Assembly: GCF_001467025.1 (NCBI RefSeq)
Contig: NZ_LNXV01000004.1
Location: forward strand, 209,264-273,263
Direction of reading: 5' to 3'
DNA from: Legionella brunensis
GTDB taxonomy: Bacteria; Pseudomonadota; Gammaproteobacteria; Legionellales; Legionellaceae
Length of the DNA stretch: 64,000 nt
Made by a program: the position numbers and the translations under genes. This document shows positions 19,634-28,005 of this stretch, piece after piece; the first letter of the stretch is position 1; each line of letters starts with the position of its first letter. Below the pieces are notes generated by a model. That model had not been told where the DNA came from, made no database searches, and saw nothing but the letters and a program-made list of their open reading frames with translations.

Positions 19634-20362
19634 ATGGACAGATTGGTTGAGTCATTAATAAAAAATACACATCAACAATGGCATCCTTTATTAAGCCAAG
19701 CTTTGCAGTGTGTTGATAAAGAGTATCTAGTTGGCCTTCAGCAGAATCAAAACTGGTTGCCAGGTAACAATAAGTTACTTGCTGCATTTAGTTTACCTTT
19801 GTATGAAACGAAGTACCTTCTGTTAGGGGAGTCGCCATATCCCCGTGCTCAATCTGCGAACGGTTATGCTTTTTGGGATAATGCTGTACACAATTTATGG
19901 AGTAAAAAAGGTCTTAGTAAAGAGGTCAACCGTGCAACTTCTTTAAGAAATTGGATAAAGATGTTACTTGTTGCTCGAGGGGATTTGCGGAATGATTTAT
20001 CACAGATGGCAATTGCGAACTTGGATAAATCTCACTTGTGCCAAACAGCACAACAATTTTTTACTTCATTGATAAAAAAAGGTTTTTTACTTCTCAATGC
20101 TTCTTTGGTTTATAGTCCAAGTGAGGTGAGATTCCATGCGCGGCAGTGGAAACCTTTTATGAATAATTTATTGGATCAACTCGCAAATTATAATTCTTCC
20201 TTACAATTAATCTTATTTGGCAATATTGCGAAGGAGATACCGCAAGCTAAGTTTTTTTCTTGCTTAATTGCAGAGCATCCTTACAATCTAAGCTTTATTA
20301 ATAATCCTCAAGTGCTGGAATTTTTTAAACCTTTAGACTTACTGAGTAACTATGAACACTAA
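19634..20362 (+). CDS. Uracil-DNA-glycosylase-like protein with altered catalytic motif
   Basis: 242 aa, matching the overall pattern of family 1 uracil-DNA glycosylase. The motif that is GQDPYH in active Ung is GESPYP here (residues 65-70), so the catalytic Asp is Ser and the following His is Pro. The pyrimidine-binding Asn is kept (LLLNAS), and the HPSPLS loop is HPYNLS with His retained. It overlaps ubiG by 11 bases and is likely co-transcribed with it. It may be a divergent DNA-repair or nucleic-acid-binding paralogue; ordinary Ung activity is doubtful. Confidence 0.75.
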   Translation: MDRLVESLIKNTHQQWHPLLSQALQCVDKEYLVGLQQNQNWLPGNNKLLAAFSLPLYETKYLLLGESPYPRAQSANGYAFWDNAVHNLWSKKGLSKEVNRATSLRNWIKMLLVARGDLRNDLSQMAIANLDKSHLCQTAQQFFTSLIKKGFLLLNASLVYSPSEVRFHARQWKPFMNNLLDQLANYNSSLQLILFGNIAKEIPQAKFFSCLIAEHPYNLSFINNPQVLEFFKPLDLLSNYEH

Positions 20363-21047
20363 ATCAACGGTTGATTTGCGGGAGATTGCTAAGTTTTCAT
20401 CACACGCTGCAGACTGGTGGGATATGGAGGGGCCTTTAAAAACATTACATGATATCAATCCTGTGCGTCTGAGGTTTATCATGAGAACGTGTAGCCTAAA
20501 AAATAAAAAGGTTCTTGATGTAGGGTGCGGGGGAGGAATTTTATCGGAAGCTATGGCAATTGAAGGTGCTAAAGTTACCGGCTTGGATATGGCATCAGAT
20601 GCTCTGGAAGTGGCGAGAGTTCATGCATTAGAAAACAAGCTGTCAATAGACTATGTTTGCTGTCAAATTGAGGATTACGACAGTGAGAAATTTGATGTGA
20701 TAACCTGTATGGAAATGTTAGAGCATGTGCCTGAGCCGCAAACAATTATTTCTCATTGTGCTCGGTTATTAAAGCCAGGTGGTTATCTTTTCTTGTCAAC
20801 AATTAATAGAACAATTAAAGCCTATACAACAGCGATTTTAGCTGCAGAATATCTTTTAGGCATATTGCCAAGGCAAACCCATGATTTTGATAAGTTTATT
20901 AAACCAAGTGAGCTGGCGGCAATGATAAGAGTGGCCGAAATGGAGTTATCCAGTATGACTGGTATGACTTATAACCCCTGGACGCGCACGGCTAGCCTTT
21001 GTGATTCCGTTGATGTTAATTATTTAGTTTCTTGTTTAAGACCTTGA
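20352..21047 (+). CDS. ubiG: Ubiquinone biosynthesis O-methyltransferase (UbiG)
   Basis: SAM-dependent methyltransferase for the two O-methylations of ubiquinone synthesis. 231 aa, normal length. SAM motif I is LDVGCGGGILSE near residue 55, motif post-I GLDMASDALE, and the UbiG signatures EMLEHVPEP and F-L-S-T-I-N-R-T are present, with H-D-F-D-K-F-I-K-P near 178. Its start overlaps the preceding gene by 11 bases and its last 28 bases overlap the 3' end of the convergent proQ-like gene. Confidence 0.95.
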   Translation: MNTKSTVDLREIAKFSSHAADWWDMEGPLKTLHDINPVRLRFIMRTCSLKNKKVLDVGCGGGILSEAMAIEGAKVTGLDMASDALEVARVHALENKLSIDYVCCQIEDYDSEKFDVITCMEMLEHVPEPQTIISHCARLLKPGGYLFLSTINRTIKAYTTAILAAEYLLGILPRQTHDFDKFIKPSELAAMIRVAEMELSSMTGMTYNPWTRTASLCDSVDVNYLVSCLRP

Positions 21048-21397
21048 TTTCTCTTCTCAACGTATCGTTGCTGATAACGTTGATGAGCATATTTTGCCTG
21101 CTCTTCCGTGACTACATCAACTTCATTACCAAAGAGATCTACTCGGGCAGCATTAGGTTTTTGGCAATTCAAATATGCTGGTGATGAGCTGTAATAACTT
21201 AATGCCTCTCTGAGTGCTTTTTTGCTAAAAGGAGGCGTGTCTAAACGCTCATAGAAATCAATGATTTCGTCAAATATACCAATTTGTAACGGTTTGACTT
21301 GATTTCCCTTTTTAAAGAAAGCATTGGGAAAGTGCTCTATTAGCCAGTCAATGATCTGCAATTTATCTTTTTTAATACTTTCAGGCTGCTGATTCAT
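21020..21397 (-). CDS. ProQ/FinO-family RNA chaperone (minimal)
   Basis: RNA-binding protein of the ProQ/FinO domain family, 125 aa, essentially the bare domain with a short basic tail. It shows the pattern L-x-x-x-F-P-x-A-F, then K-P-L-Q-I-G-I-x-x-E-I and L-R-E-A-L-x-Y-Y-x-S-S-x-x-Y-L. The ATG at 21397 is chosen over a longer frame to 21457 because the extra residues lack family similarity. It resembles the minimal ProQ Lpp1663 described in L. pneumophila (from memory). It overlaps ubiG tail to tail by 28 bases, so the two transcripts are antisense there. Confidence 0.85.
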   Translation of the reverse strand: MNQQPESIKKDKLQIIDWLIEHFPNAFFKKGNQVKPLQIGIFDEIIDFYERLDTPPFSKKALREALSYYSSSPAYLNCQKPNAARVDLFGNEVDVVTEEQAKYAHQRYQQRYVEKRNQGLKQETK

Positions 21398-21574
21398 AGT
21401 AATCTCAGAGGGAGAGTTAAGTGTAACTAAACTACCCATAATTGGTAGTTTTGGCAAGCTGGTTTTATTAGTTTGACAATAATAAAAATTAAATCAATTA
21501 AAGTAAATTATTTGCAACTATAATTTGTTTTATCTACTAAAAATGCTAGTCCTGCATTGTATAAGGGGACATTA

Positions 21575-22348
21575 ATGATTTTATTATCAAAATTGAAATC
21601 TAGGAATTGTATTCTATGGTTTTTCCTGGTTATAAGCCTTGCTATTAATCAAGGAGTAATGGCGTCAGCTTCTTTACAGACTGCCGCGCCGAGGTATGTT
21701 CCGGGGGTTATCTCGATTCTGCAATCTCATGAATATATCCGTACACATGAAACGCCGCTTTATTGGAAATTAAGTCCATATTATATCCACCAGCGTAATG
21801 ACATTTCTTGTTCCCTTGCGACAGCGACGATGATTGTCAATGCGGCTCTCGCTGGTCAAACTATACATGCAAAACAACAATTGGCAACTCAGGATGATAT
21901 TTTAAACCGCGTTAAAGATAAGGATTGGGCTGAGGGAGTTAGAGTCAATGGTGATGGAGTAACGCTGGATCAATTGAAATTATTTTTGGCTAAAGCGCTA
22001 GAAGCTTATGGAATAAACAATTTTACTATTGAACTTGTCCGAGCAGAGGATAGTTCTGAACAAACTGCCGCTAAGCTTCATGAAGCACTCCTTAACAGCG
22101 AAAAAGATGGTCAATCATTCATAATCGCAAACTTTGATCAAAAATTTTTTACTGGTGATGTAAGTGTGGGGCATTTTGCTCCTGTAGGTGCTTATGATGC
22201 TAAAAACAAGCGCGTGCTAATTATGGATCCAGACAGAACATTGTATGAACCTTATTGGGTTCCAGAAGAGATTTTCTTGAAAGCAATGGCGACTTCAGAC
22301 ACTGATGCTCAAAAGCATCGAGGATATCTTGTTGTAAATTTAAAATAA
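21575..22348 (+). CDS. Exported phytochelatin-synthase-like cysteine protease/transpeptidase
   Basis: Papain-fold enzyme of the phytochelatin synthase family, bacterial short form, 257 aa. Numbering from ATG 21575 (AAGGGGA upstream), a signal peptide spans about 1-32 (hydrophobic L-W-F-F-L-V-I-S-L-A-I, then A-S-A). The triad is C79 (DISCSLATA), H200 (VGHFAPVGAYD) and D218 (IMDPD). Bacterial members mainly hydrolyse glutathione to gamma-Glu-Cys. Its export suggests a periplasmic or extracellular glutathione- or peptide-processing role. Stand-alone gene; the sRNA region follows. Confidence 0.88.
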   Translation: MILLSKLKSRNCILWFFLVISLAINQGVMASASLQTAAPRYVPGVISILQSHEYIRTHETPLYWKLSPYYIHQRNDISCSLATATMIVNAALAGQTIHAKQQLATQDDILNRVKDKDWAEGVRVNGDGVTLDQLKLFLAKALEAYGINNFTIELVRAEDSSEQTAAKLHEALLNSEKDGQSFIIANFDQKFFTGDVSVGHFAPVGAYDAKNKRVLIMDPDRTLYEPYWVPEEIFLKAMATSDTDAQKHRGYLVVNLK

Positions 22349-22459
22349 GATCGTTTAAGAAACTTTATAATTTGAGTTTAATGAGAAACAAAATGCTAAT
22401 TTATAGCCGGTAAAGGATAATTACAGTCTACTCCGAGCAAGTTTTGTCTTGGCAAAGTC

Positions 22460-22473
22460 CAAGAAATTTCTCA
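22460..22473 (+). promoter_or_regulatory. LetA (GacA-type) response-regulator box
   Basis: The palindrome AGAAATTTCT (22462-22471) with flanks fits the published Legionella LetA consensus TNAGAAATTTCTNA at all but the first base. A second half-site, TTGAGAAATT, follows at 22481-22490 and forms a 10-base inverted repeat with 22465-22474. It lies about 170 bases upstream of the inferred sRNA start, the distance expected of a Gac/Let upstream activating sequence. Confidence 0.8.
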
Positions 22474-22601
22474 ATATAGGTTGAGAAATTAACAGGAACA
22501 AAGTGCTTTAATAACCGTCAATTTTTAGTAACTTATTGAATATTAAGTAATAATTAAAAAAATGAAAGAAAAATAACCTAACGTATCTAAAACAAGCACT
22601 C

Positions 22602-22630
22602 TTGCAGAGTAAAACGCCAATTGCTAAATT
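22602..22630 (+). promoter_or_regulatory. Candidate promoter of the CsrA-titrating sRNA
   Basis: TTGCAG (22602-22607) and TAAATT (22625-22630) are 17 bases apart. Both hexamers are weak, as expected for an activator-dependent promoter. They predict a start at about 22637, just before the first GGA hairpin. Confidence 0.5.
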
Positions 22631-22637
22631 TTCAATA

Positions 22638-22770
22638 TGACTTCAACGGATTTGAGGTCTTTTCAAAGGGATTTGCAATCACAGGATGTGATAGTCAAGG
22701 ATGAAATATCAAGATAGGATGTCTTGATTGGAAGACTGCTAAGCCAGGGCCTTGCCCTGGCTTTATTTTT
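22638..22770 (+). ncRNA. RsmY/RsmZ-like CsrA-sequestering small RNA
   Basis: About 133 nt, ending in a strong intrinsic terminator. Six GGA motifs occur in about 85 nt (22648, 22669, 22684, 22699, 22717, 22730). At least four lie in hairpin loops: TCAA-CGGAT-TTGA (22643-22655), CAAA-GGGA-TTTG (22664-22675), ATCAC-AGGAT-GTGAT (22678-22692) and ATCAAGA/TCTTGAT around AGGA (22708-22728). This is the architecture of RsmY/RsmZ, which titrate CsrA to switch Legionella to its transmissive phase. The upstream LetA box agrees. The 5' end is inferred; which of RsmY or RsmZ it corresponds to cannot be told. Confidence 0.8.
22742..22770 (+). terminator. Rho-independent terminator of the sRNA
   Basis: Perfect 9-base-pair stem AGCCAGGGC / GCCCTGGCT (22742-22750 and 22754-22762) with a CTT loop, followed by TTATTTTT. 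Its T-tract meets the stop codon of the convergent transpeptidase gene, so it may also help end that transcript. Confidence 0.9.
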
Positions 22771-23449
22771 ATACGGTTACATAACCAGAGTGTGAGAGGT
22801 AATAGCTATCTGGGTAGTAAGCAAAAACTACTGAACCATTTTTGATAGTATTGATTACTGGTTTTGCTAATGTTTTAGCTATAGAAGGACAGCCCCAACT
22901 GCGTCCAGCGCGCCCCGATTTTCGAATGAAATCAGGTTCTACATACCATGCTCCATGGATTACTACACGTCTATTGTAGGCATTGTCATTAAAGCCTCGC
23001 TCTAAACCTTGTAAGTTAAGAGAGTAACCTTTTGATCCCATGTATGTATTCCGAGTGATATAAGTCCCTAAGCTGCTTTCTTTACTAGATGTTTTATTTG
23101 AAAAATGACGCGGGACATCCCCACCGGAATTTCTACCGTGAGCTACATAAGTATTGTATAATAGACGCTCTTTACGAATATCAAAAACCCACATGCGTTG
23201 TTTGTTTGAAGGTAAAGAATAGTCGATGACGGTTAGCACGGGGTTTTTAACAGCCCCTTTGTCAGTGGCTTTTTTATAAGCTGTTAAAGCCAACTTCAAG
23301 ACTCTTCTATTGAGCTGGGGAGCCTTTTGACTAAGGTGTTGCACTTCTCTATTAACATCAAATCCAGTTTTGGTTGGGGCTGGAGGTGTTGTATGAGTCA
23401 TGCTTGTTGAAAAGAAAGCTGCAGAAAGAATGCTTAATATTGTTTTCAT
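22769..23449 (-). CDS. Exported L,D-transpeptidase-like (YkuD-type) protein
   Basis: Murein L,D-transpeptidase catalytic-domain protein, 226 aa. A signal peptide covers about residues 1-19. The catalytic pair is H165 (VVIHGAWYV) and C187 in the S-x-G-C-P box (GRSWGCPS). The preceding G-T-Y-I-T and G-Y-S-L-N-L-Q-G-L-E-R-G segments are typical of this YkuD-like branch. AAGGAG precedes the ATG. It would act on periplasmic peptidoglycan cross-links or lipoprotein attachment. Its 3' end meets the sRNA terminator. Confidence 0.85.
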   Translation of the reverse strand: MKTILSILSAAFFSTSMTHTTPPAPTKTGFDVNREVQHLSQKAPQLNRRVLKLALTAYKKATDKGAVKNPVLTVIDYSLPSNKQRMWVFDIRKERLLYNTYVAHGRNSGGDVPRHFSNKTSSKESSLGTYITRNTYMGSKGYSLNLQGLERGFNDNAYNRRVVIHGAWYVEPDFIRKSGRAGRSWGCPSIAKTLAKPVINTIKNGSVVFAYYPDSYYLSHSGYVTV

Positions 23450-23925
23450 AATACTCCTTTTTTCTTGTTAAGTCGCATGAAATCAGGTCTCAAAAAGCTG
23501 GTAATTATATTTACAATTGAGACAAATGTAAAATCAGAAGAAAATTGATTGAGCATTAGGAGAAAAAATTAATCAATTCAGAGGGTTAAAAGTTTCGATC
23601 GCTTTTGTTGTTGTGCAATTATAATCCAGTTTGGTTAAAATAATATCTAATATGTGTAAAATTTGAATGTTTAATAGTATTTAAATAGATCTTATTGTAT
23701 AAAATTAGATCAATACTTCGAGTTGAGAATTGGTTTTTGTAGAATAAAAGGAGTTAATTTTAAACCAAATATTGATATAATTTTGCGCAGTAATGTTAGA
23801 CTTTGAAGTATTGAATCGGGAAGAATTTCACACAGAATATGCTTTCAAACTTACCATTCAATAGCAGTTTTGAGTGAAGTCTATTATCATGCCTTGATAT
23901 TTTGACCCCTCATTTGGAGATAAAC
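23450..23925. other. AT-rich intergenic region between divergent ldt-like gene and putA
   Basis: 476 bases separate the two divergent starts. TATAAT occurs at 23620-23625 and 23776-23781 but neither has a convincing -35. No reading frame, RNA-like hairpin series or repeat stands out. The promoters of both genes must lie here. Confidence 0.4.
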
Positions 23926-26900
23926 ATGCTTGAGCGGCATTCAATACAACTTCCGCAAGGCTTACGAGCACTTATTAATCAAGCTTACCGTATTGATGAA
24001 TTAACGTTGATGACGGAATTGATAGAAAAGGCGATATTAGACAATAAACAAGTCAATGATATTCGTAATCAAGCAACCACTCTGGTCGAACAAGTACGTG
24101 CTGAACGAAAAAAAAGTACAGGAATTGACTCATTTCTTACTGAATACTCACTTTCCAGTGATGAAGGAATAGCCCTTATGTGTTTGGCTGAGGCCTTACT
24201 ACGTGTTCCAGACAATGCCACAATCGATGGTTTGATAAAAGATAAGCTAACTAGCGCGGATTGGAAGTCTCACCGTGGCCAAAGTGAGTCTTTTTTTGTT
24301 AATGCTACAACTTGGGCACTAATGTTAACCGGTAAAGTACTCACTCCCGAAAGAGCTGACTCTACATTAACCAAGGCATTATTCAAGTTAATAAATCGTA
24401 GTGGTGAGGGTATGGTTCGTAAAGCTGTAGATACAGCTATGCGAATCATGAGTAAGCAATTCGTCACAGGGCGTACCATCATAGAGGCTTTGGGGCGAGC
24501 GAAGAAAAAGGAAGCAAGAGGCTACCGCTATTCTTATGATATGCTCGGGGAAGCTGCGCTGACTTCTGTAGATGCTAATCGTTACTTTATCGCCTATAAA
24601 AATGCCATTGAGGCGATTGGGCAAAGTGTTGATAAAAATACGAATGTTTACCAAAGACCAGGAATTTCTATTAAGTTATCGGCGTTGCATCCCCGCTACC
24701 AGGAGGCTCAACACGCGCGTGTTATGGAGGAGTTGCCCCCGAAATTATTGGAGTTGGCGCAGCTTGCAAAAAAATTTGATATTGCAATGACTATCGATGC
24801 TGAGGAATCTGAGCGACTAGAGCTTTCTTTAGACATTATTGAACGAGTGTTCAGAGACGATAGTTTACATAGCTGGCATGGTTTTGGGATAGCTGTACAA
24901 TCTTATCAGAAGCGAGCATTTTATTTACTTGATTGGATTGCTGATTTAGCCAGAAGCAAACAACGTCGTATGATGGTTCGCTTAATAAAGGGGGCTTATT
25001 GGGACAGTGAAATTAAGAAAACACAAATGTTAGGTTTGTCTGAGTACCCTGTATTTACCCGTAAAGTATTTACTGATGTATCTTTCCAAGCCTGTGCTAA
25101 AAAAATATTAACGATGACAGATGCCATTTATCCCCAATTCGCTACTCATAACGCTTATTCAGTGGCCATGATATTAAATTTAGTAGGTAGTTATAGAGAT
25201 TTTGAGTTCCAGTGCCTGCATGGTATGGGTAATGAGCTTTATGAGCAGATAGTTCCTGCAAATCGTTTGGGTATTCCTTGCCGTATTTATGCGCCAGTAG
25301 GTAGTCATGAAGATTTATTACCTTATTTAGTTCGTCGTTTGCTGGAGAATGGAGCTAACTCATCTTTTGTTAACCGTATCGTTGATGAAAAGGCTCCGAT
25401 AAGCTCATTAGTAGAAGATCCCGTCAGTAAAGCAAATCATTTATTGGGTAAAATAAATCAGAATATTCCTCTACCAGTTTCTATCTTTTTACCAGAAAGA
25501 AAAAACTCCAGTGGCTTTGATTTTTCTGATCGAGCAGCAGTTGCAAAATTACAGCAACAATATGCTGAAATGGATCTTTCGCGTTGGCATGCAAAACCAC
25601 TTGTGGCGGGTAAACAAGGCGGCGATGTGGATAGAAGTGTTACTTCACCGCAAAATTTTGATAGTCCTATTGGACGAGTTAGTAATGCGACAATAGAGGA
25701 TGTCGATTGGGCCTTAGCACAGGCTGAACAAGCGTTTCCTTCATGGAGTGTTATCTCTGTAAATGAACGGGCAGCCTATATAGAGCGCTTTGCTCAGCTT
25801 TTAGAAGAAAATATGCCGGAGTTATTGGCTATGACTTGCCTTGAGGCTGGCAAAACCTGGAGCGATGGAGTGGCAGAGGTTCGAGAAGCTATTGATTTTT
25901 GTCGTTATTATTCAATGATGGCGGAAAAATTGATGGCCAAACCTATGAGTCTTCACGGCTATACAGGTGAATTAAATGAGTTGAGCTTACATGGGCGAGG
26001 TGTCATTGCTTGTATTAGTCCTTGGAACTTTCCTTTGGCGATTTTTACAGGGCAAGTTGTTGCCGCATTAGTCACTGGAAATTGTGTTATTGCTAAGCCA
26101 GCAGAGCAAACATCTATTATTGCTACCTTTGCGGTGCAGTTAATGCATCAAGCTGGTATTCCAAATAATGTTGTCCAATTGTTGCCAGGTAATGGTGAGG
26201 TGGTAGGAGCTACATTAGTCGCTGACAAGCGAGTCAAGGGTGTAATCTTTACTGGCTCTACGCAAACTGCGGCAAGTATCAATAAGACTTTGGCGACACG
26301 TGGGGGAGAAATTATTCCTTTAATTGCTGAGACTGGTGGCCAAAATGCAATGATTGTGGATTCTTCAGCGCTACTAGAACAGGTCACAGTAGATGCGATT
26401 ACTTCAGCCTTTGGCAGTGCTGGTCAACGATGCTCAGCACTTCGCGTATTATTTGTTCAAGAAGAAGTTTATCCTCGTATGATTGAACTGTTAAAAGGAG
26501 CAATGGCTGAATTACGAATTGGTGATCCACGCTGGTTATCGACCGATCTAGGACCAGTTATTGATGGGGAGGCCTTGGCTAGTTTAAAAGCTCATGTGAA
26601 TTCAATGCAGCAAGATCATGAGATTATTTATCAATGTCAGTTACCAGAAGAATGCAATGCTGGCTATTATATGCCGCCTACAGCTATTGCTATCAGCAAT
26701 ATGTCAGCACTTAAAAAAGAAGTATTTGGACCTGTCTTACACGTGATTAGTTATAAGCGAAAAGAGCTGGACGAAGTGATTCAGCAAATAAATGATACTG
26801 ACTATGGCTTAACACTCGGTATTCACAGTCGGATTAATCAAACCGTTGAATATATTCGCAAGCGTATCCATGCAGGAAACTGCTACGTTAATCGTAACAT

Positions 26901-27075
26901 GATTGGTGCTGTAGTAGGTTTGCAACCTTTCGGTGGTGAAGGTCTCTCAGGAACAGGCCCTAAGGCTGGAGGTCCTTACTATCTACTTCGTTTGTGTCAT
27001 GAGCGCACTTATACTGTAGATACCACTGCTGCCGGTGGAAACGCAAGTTTAATGTCTCTTCCTGAGGGGCATTAA
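23926..27075 (+). CDS. putA: Bifunctional proline dehydrogenase / P5C dehydrogenase (PutA)
   Basis: Oxidises proline to glutamate in two coupled steps with FAD and NAD. 1049 aa from ATG 23926 (GGAGAT upstream). The N-terminal half is the PRODH barrel (M-V-R-L-I-K-G-A-Y-W-D near 355; E-F-Q-x-L-H-G-M-G near 425; R-I-Y-A-P-V-G). The C-terminal half is an ALDH with ISPWNFPLAIF, FTGST, ETGGQNAMIV and the catalytic Cys in GSAGQRCSALR. There is no N-terminal ribbon-helix-helix, so it should not be an autorepressor. Products feed glutamate into the TCA cycle alongside the AST pathway. Confidence 0.97.
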   Translation: MLERHSIQLPQGLRALINQAYRIDELTLMTELIEKAILDNKQVNDIRNQATTLVEQVRAERKKSTGIDSFLTEYSLSSDEGIALMCLAEALLRVPDNATIDGLIKDKLTSADWKSHRGQSESFFVNATTWALMLTGKVLTPERADSTLTKALFKLINRSGEGMVRKAVDTAMRIMSKQFVTGRTIIEALGRAKKKEARGYRYSYDMLGEAALTSVDANRYFIAYKNAIEAIGQSVDKNTNVYQRPGISIKLSALHPRYQEAQHARVMEELPPKLLELAQLAKKFDIAMTIDAEESERLELSLDIIERVFRDDSLHSWHGFGIAVQSYQKRAFYLLDWIADLARSKQRRMMVRLIKGAYWDSEIKKTQMLGLSEYPVFTRKVFTDVSFQACAKKILTMTDAIYPQFATHNAYSVAMILNLVGSYRDFEFQCLHGMGNELYEQIVPANRLGIPCRIYAPVGSHEDLLPYLVRRLLENGANSSFVNRIVDEKAPISSLVEDPVSKANHLLGKINQNIPLPVSIFLPERKNSSGFDFSDRAAVAKLQQQYAEMDLSRWHAKPLVAGKQGGDVDRSVTSPQNFDSPIGRVSNATIEDVDWALAQAEQAFPSWSVISVNERAAYIERFAQLLEENMPELLAMTCLEAGKTWSDGVAEVREAIDFCRYYSMMAEKLMAKPMSLHGYTGELNELSLHGRGVIACISPWNFPLAIFTGQVVAALVTGNCVIAKPAEQTSIIATFAVQLMHQAGIPNNVVQLLPGNGEVVGATLVADKRVKGVIFTGSTQTAASINKTLATRGGEIIPLIAETGGQNAMIVDSSALLEQVTVDAITSAFGSAGQRCSALRVLFVQEEVYPRMIELLKGAMAELRIGDPRWLSTDLGPVIDGEALASLKAHVNSMQQDHEIIYQCQLPEECNAGYYMPPTAIAISNMSALKKEVFGPVLHVISYKRKELDEVIQQINDTDYGLTLGIHSRINQTVEYIRKRIHAGNCYVNRNMIGAVVGLQPFGGEGLSGTGPKAGGPYYLLRLCHERTYTVDTTAAGGNASLMSLPEGH

Positions 27076-27104
27076 TAGAGTTGATAACTTTTTGATAGTA
27101 ATCC

Positions 27105-27123
27105 TGGGGCTAGTCTAGCCCCA
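27105..27123. terminator. Bidirectional-type hairpin after putA
   Basis: Perfect 8-base stem TGGGGCTA / TAGCCCCA with a GTC loop between the convergent putA and the next gene. It lacks a T-tract, so termination is likely but not certain. Confidence 0.6.
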
Positions 27124-27132
27124 TAAACAGAA

Positions 27133-27909
27133 TTATCTAACAAAGGAATAATCATCACATATATCACTACACAGATCATCTGCTAAAGTATTCATTGGTA
27201 CTGAAAGTTGCTTAACTTTTCTATTTCCTATAGCAGTAAAAAAACCTAAGGCTCCATCCACAGCAGATAAGAAAAAACTGGGAGCCGCCAGAGAGTTCAG
27301 TAAACCTACAGGCGGGATAATGGCAATCAATCCAATTATTAAAAAAATAGCTGAGAGCTTAAACATAAGTGAGCACAATTGCTTAAGTTCTTCATCCCCT
27401 TGCGCGGCTATTTGGTCAATAAATTTCCTGTATTCTTCTACGGATTGTTTGCGTTGAGTTGGCTCTGCCAACAATAAAGCCTGAGTCGTTGACAATACTT
27501 CTGCTAGTAAAGAAAAGGAAGCGCTTTTTTCACGAGCCTTTACTTCATTAAGGATTCCACGAACAGTTTTTTGAAGTGTTTCATGAGTGAGTTTTAAGTT
27601 TAAGCTAGCCAATTTTTGAGCGGCAATGTGATAGACATAGTAATTGTACAATCGCTCATCCCTAATTTCCCTTAGGGGATCGGTATCCTCTAATAGAAAG
27701 AGGTGGATGGCGCCTGAGGAGCCTCTCCATTCAAAGACGTTTTTACCATCTATTGAGTACACATTAACTTGTTTGGGCTTATGAATGTGGTTAAGAATCT
27801 CAAATGACACAACTTTAATTTCTGCCAATAACTCATTGTGTTCATTAAAAGTCTGATTAATTTTTTGAAGATGTTCGAAACAGGGGGTAAATGGGAGCTG
27901 TTGTCGCAT
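27133..27909 (-). CDS. Hypothetical protein with a C-terminal membrane hairpin
   Basis: 258 aa, family not recognised. The first 170 residues are soluble and helical. Two hydrophobic segments follow (about 183-203 and 207-228, L-S-A-I-F-L-I-I-G-L-I-A-I-I-P-P-V then A-P-S-F-F-L-S-A-V), after which comes a short acidic tail. No signal peptide. A soluble head with a late membrane hairpin is common in uncharacterised Legionella proteins, including some secreted ones; that link is weak inference. Confidence 0.6.
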   Translation of the reverse strand: MRQQLPFTPCFEHLQKINQTFNEHNELLAEIKVVSFEILNHIHKPKQVNVYSIDGKNVFEWRGSSGAIHLFLLEDTDPLREIRDERLYNYYVYHIAAQKLASLNLKLTHETLQKTVRGILNEVKAREKSASFSLLAEVLSTTQALLLAEPTQRKQSVEEYRKFIDQIAAQGDEELKQLCSLMFKLSAIFLIIGLIAIIPPVGLLNSLAAPSFFLSAVDGALGFFTAIGNRKVKQLSVPMNTLADDLCSDICDDYSFVR

Positions 27910-28005
27910 TTGAGGGGGCCTTGATTAAAAAAAGGCGCATGGTAGCAAACATTTTTTTGTCTCACAAGCGTAGTGTTCTGGGCAAAGTTTAATGCAGACT
28001 TTAAG

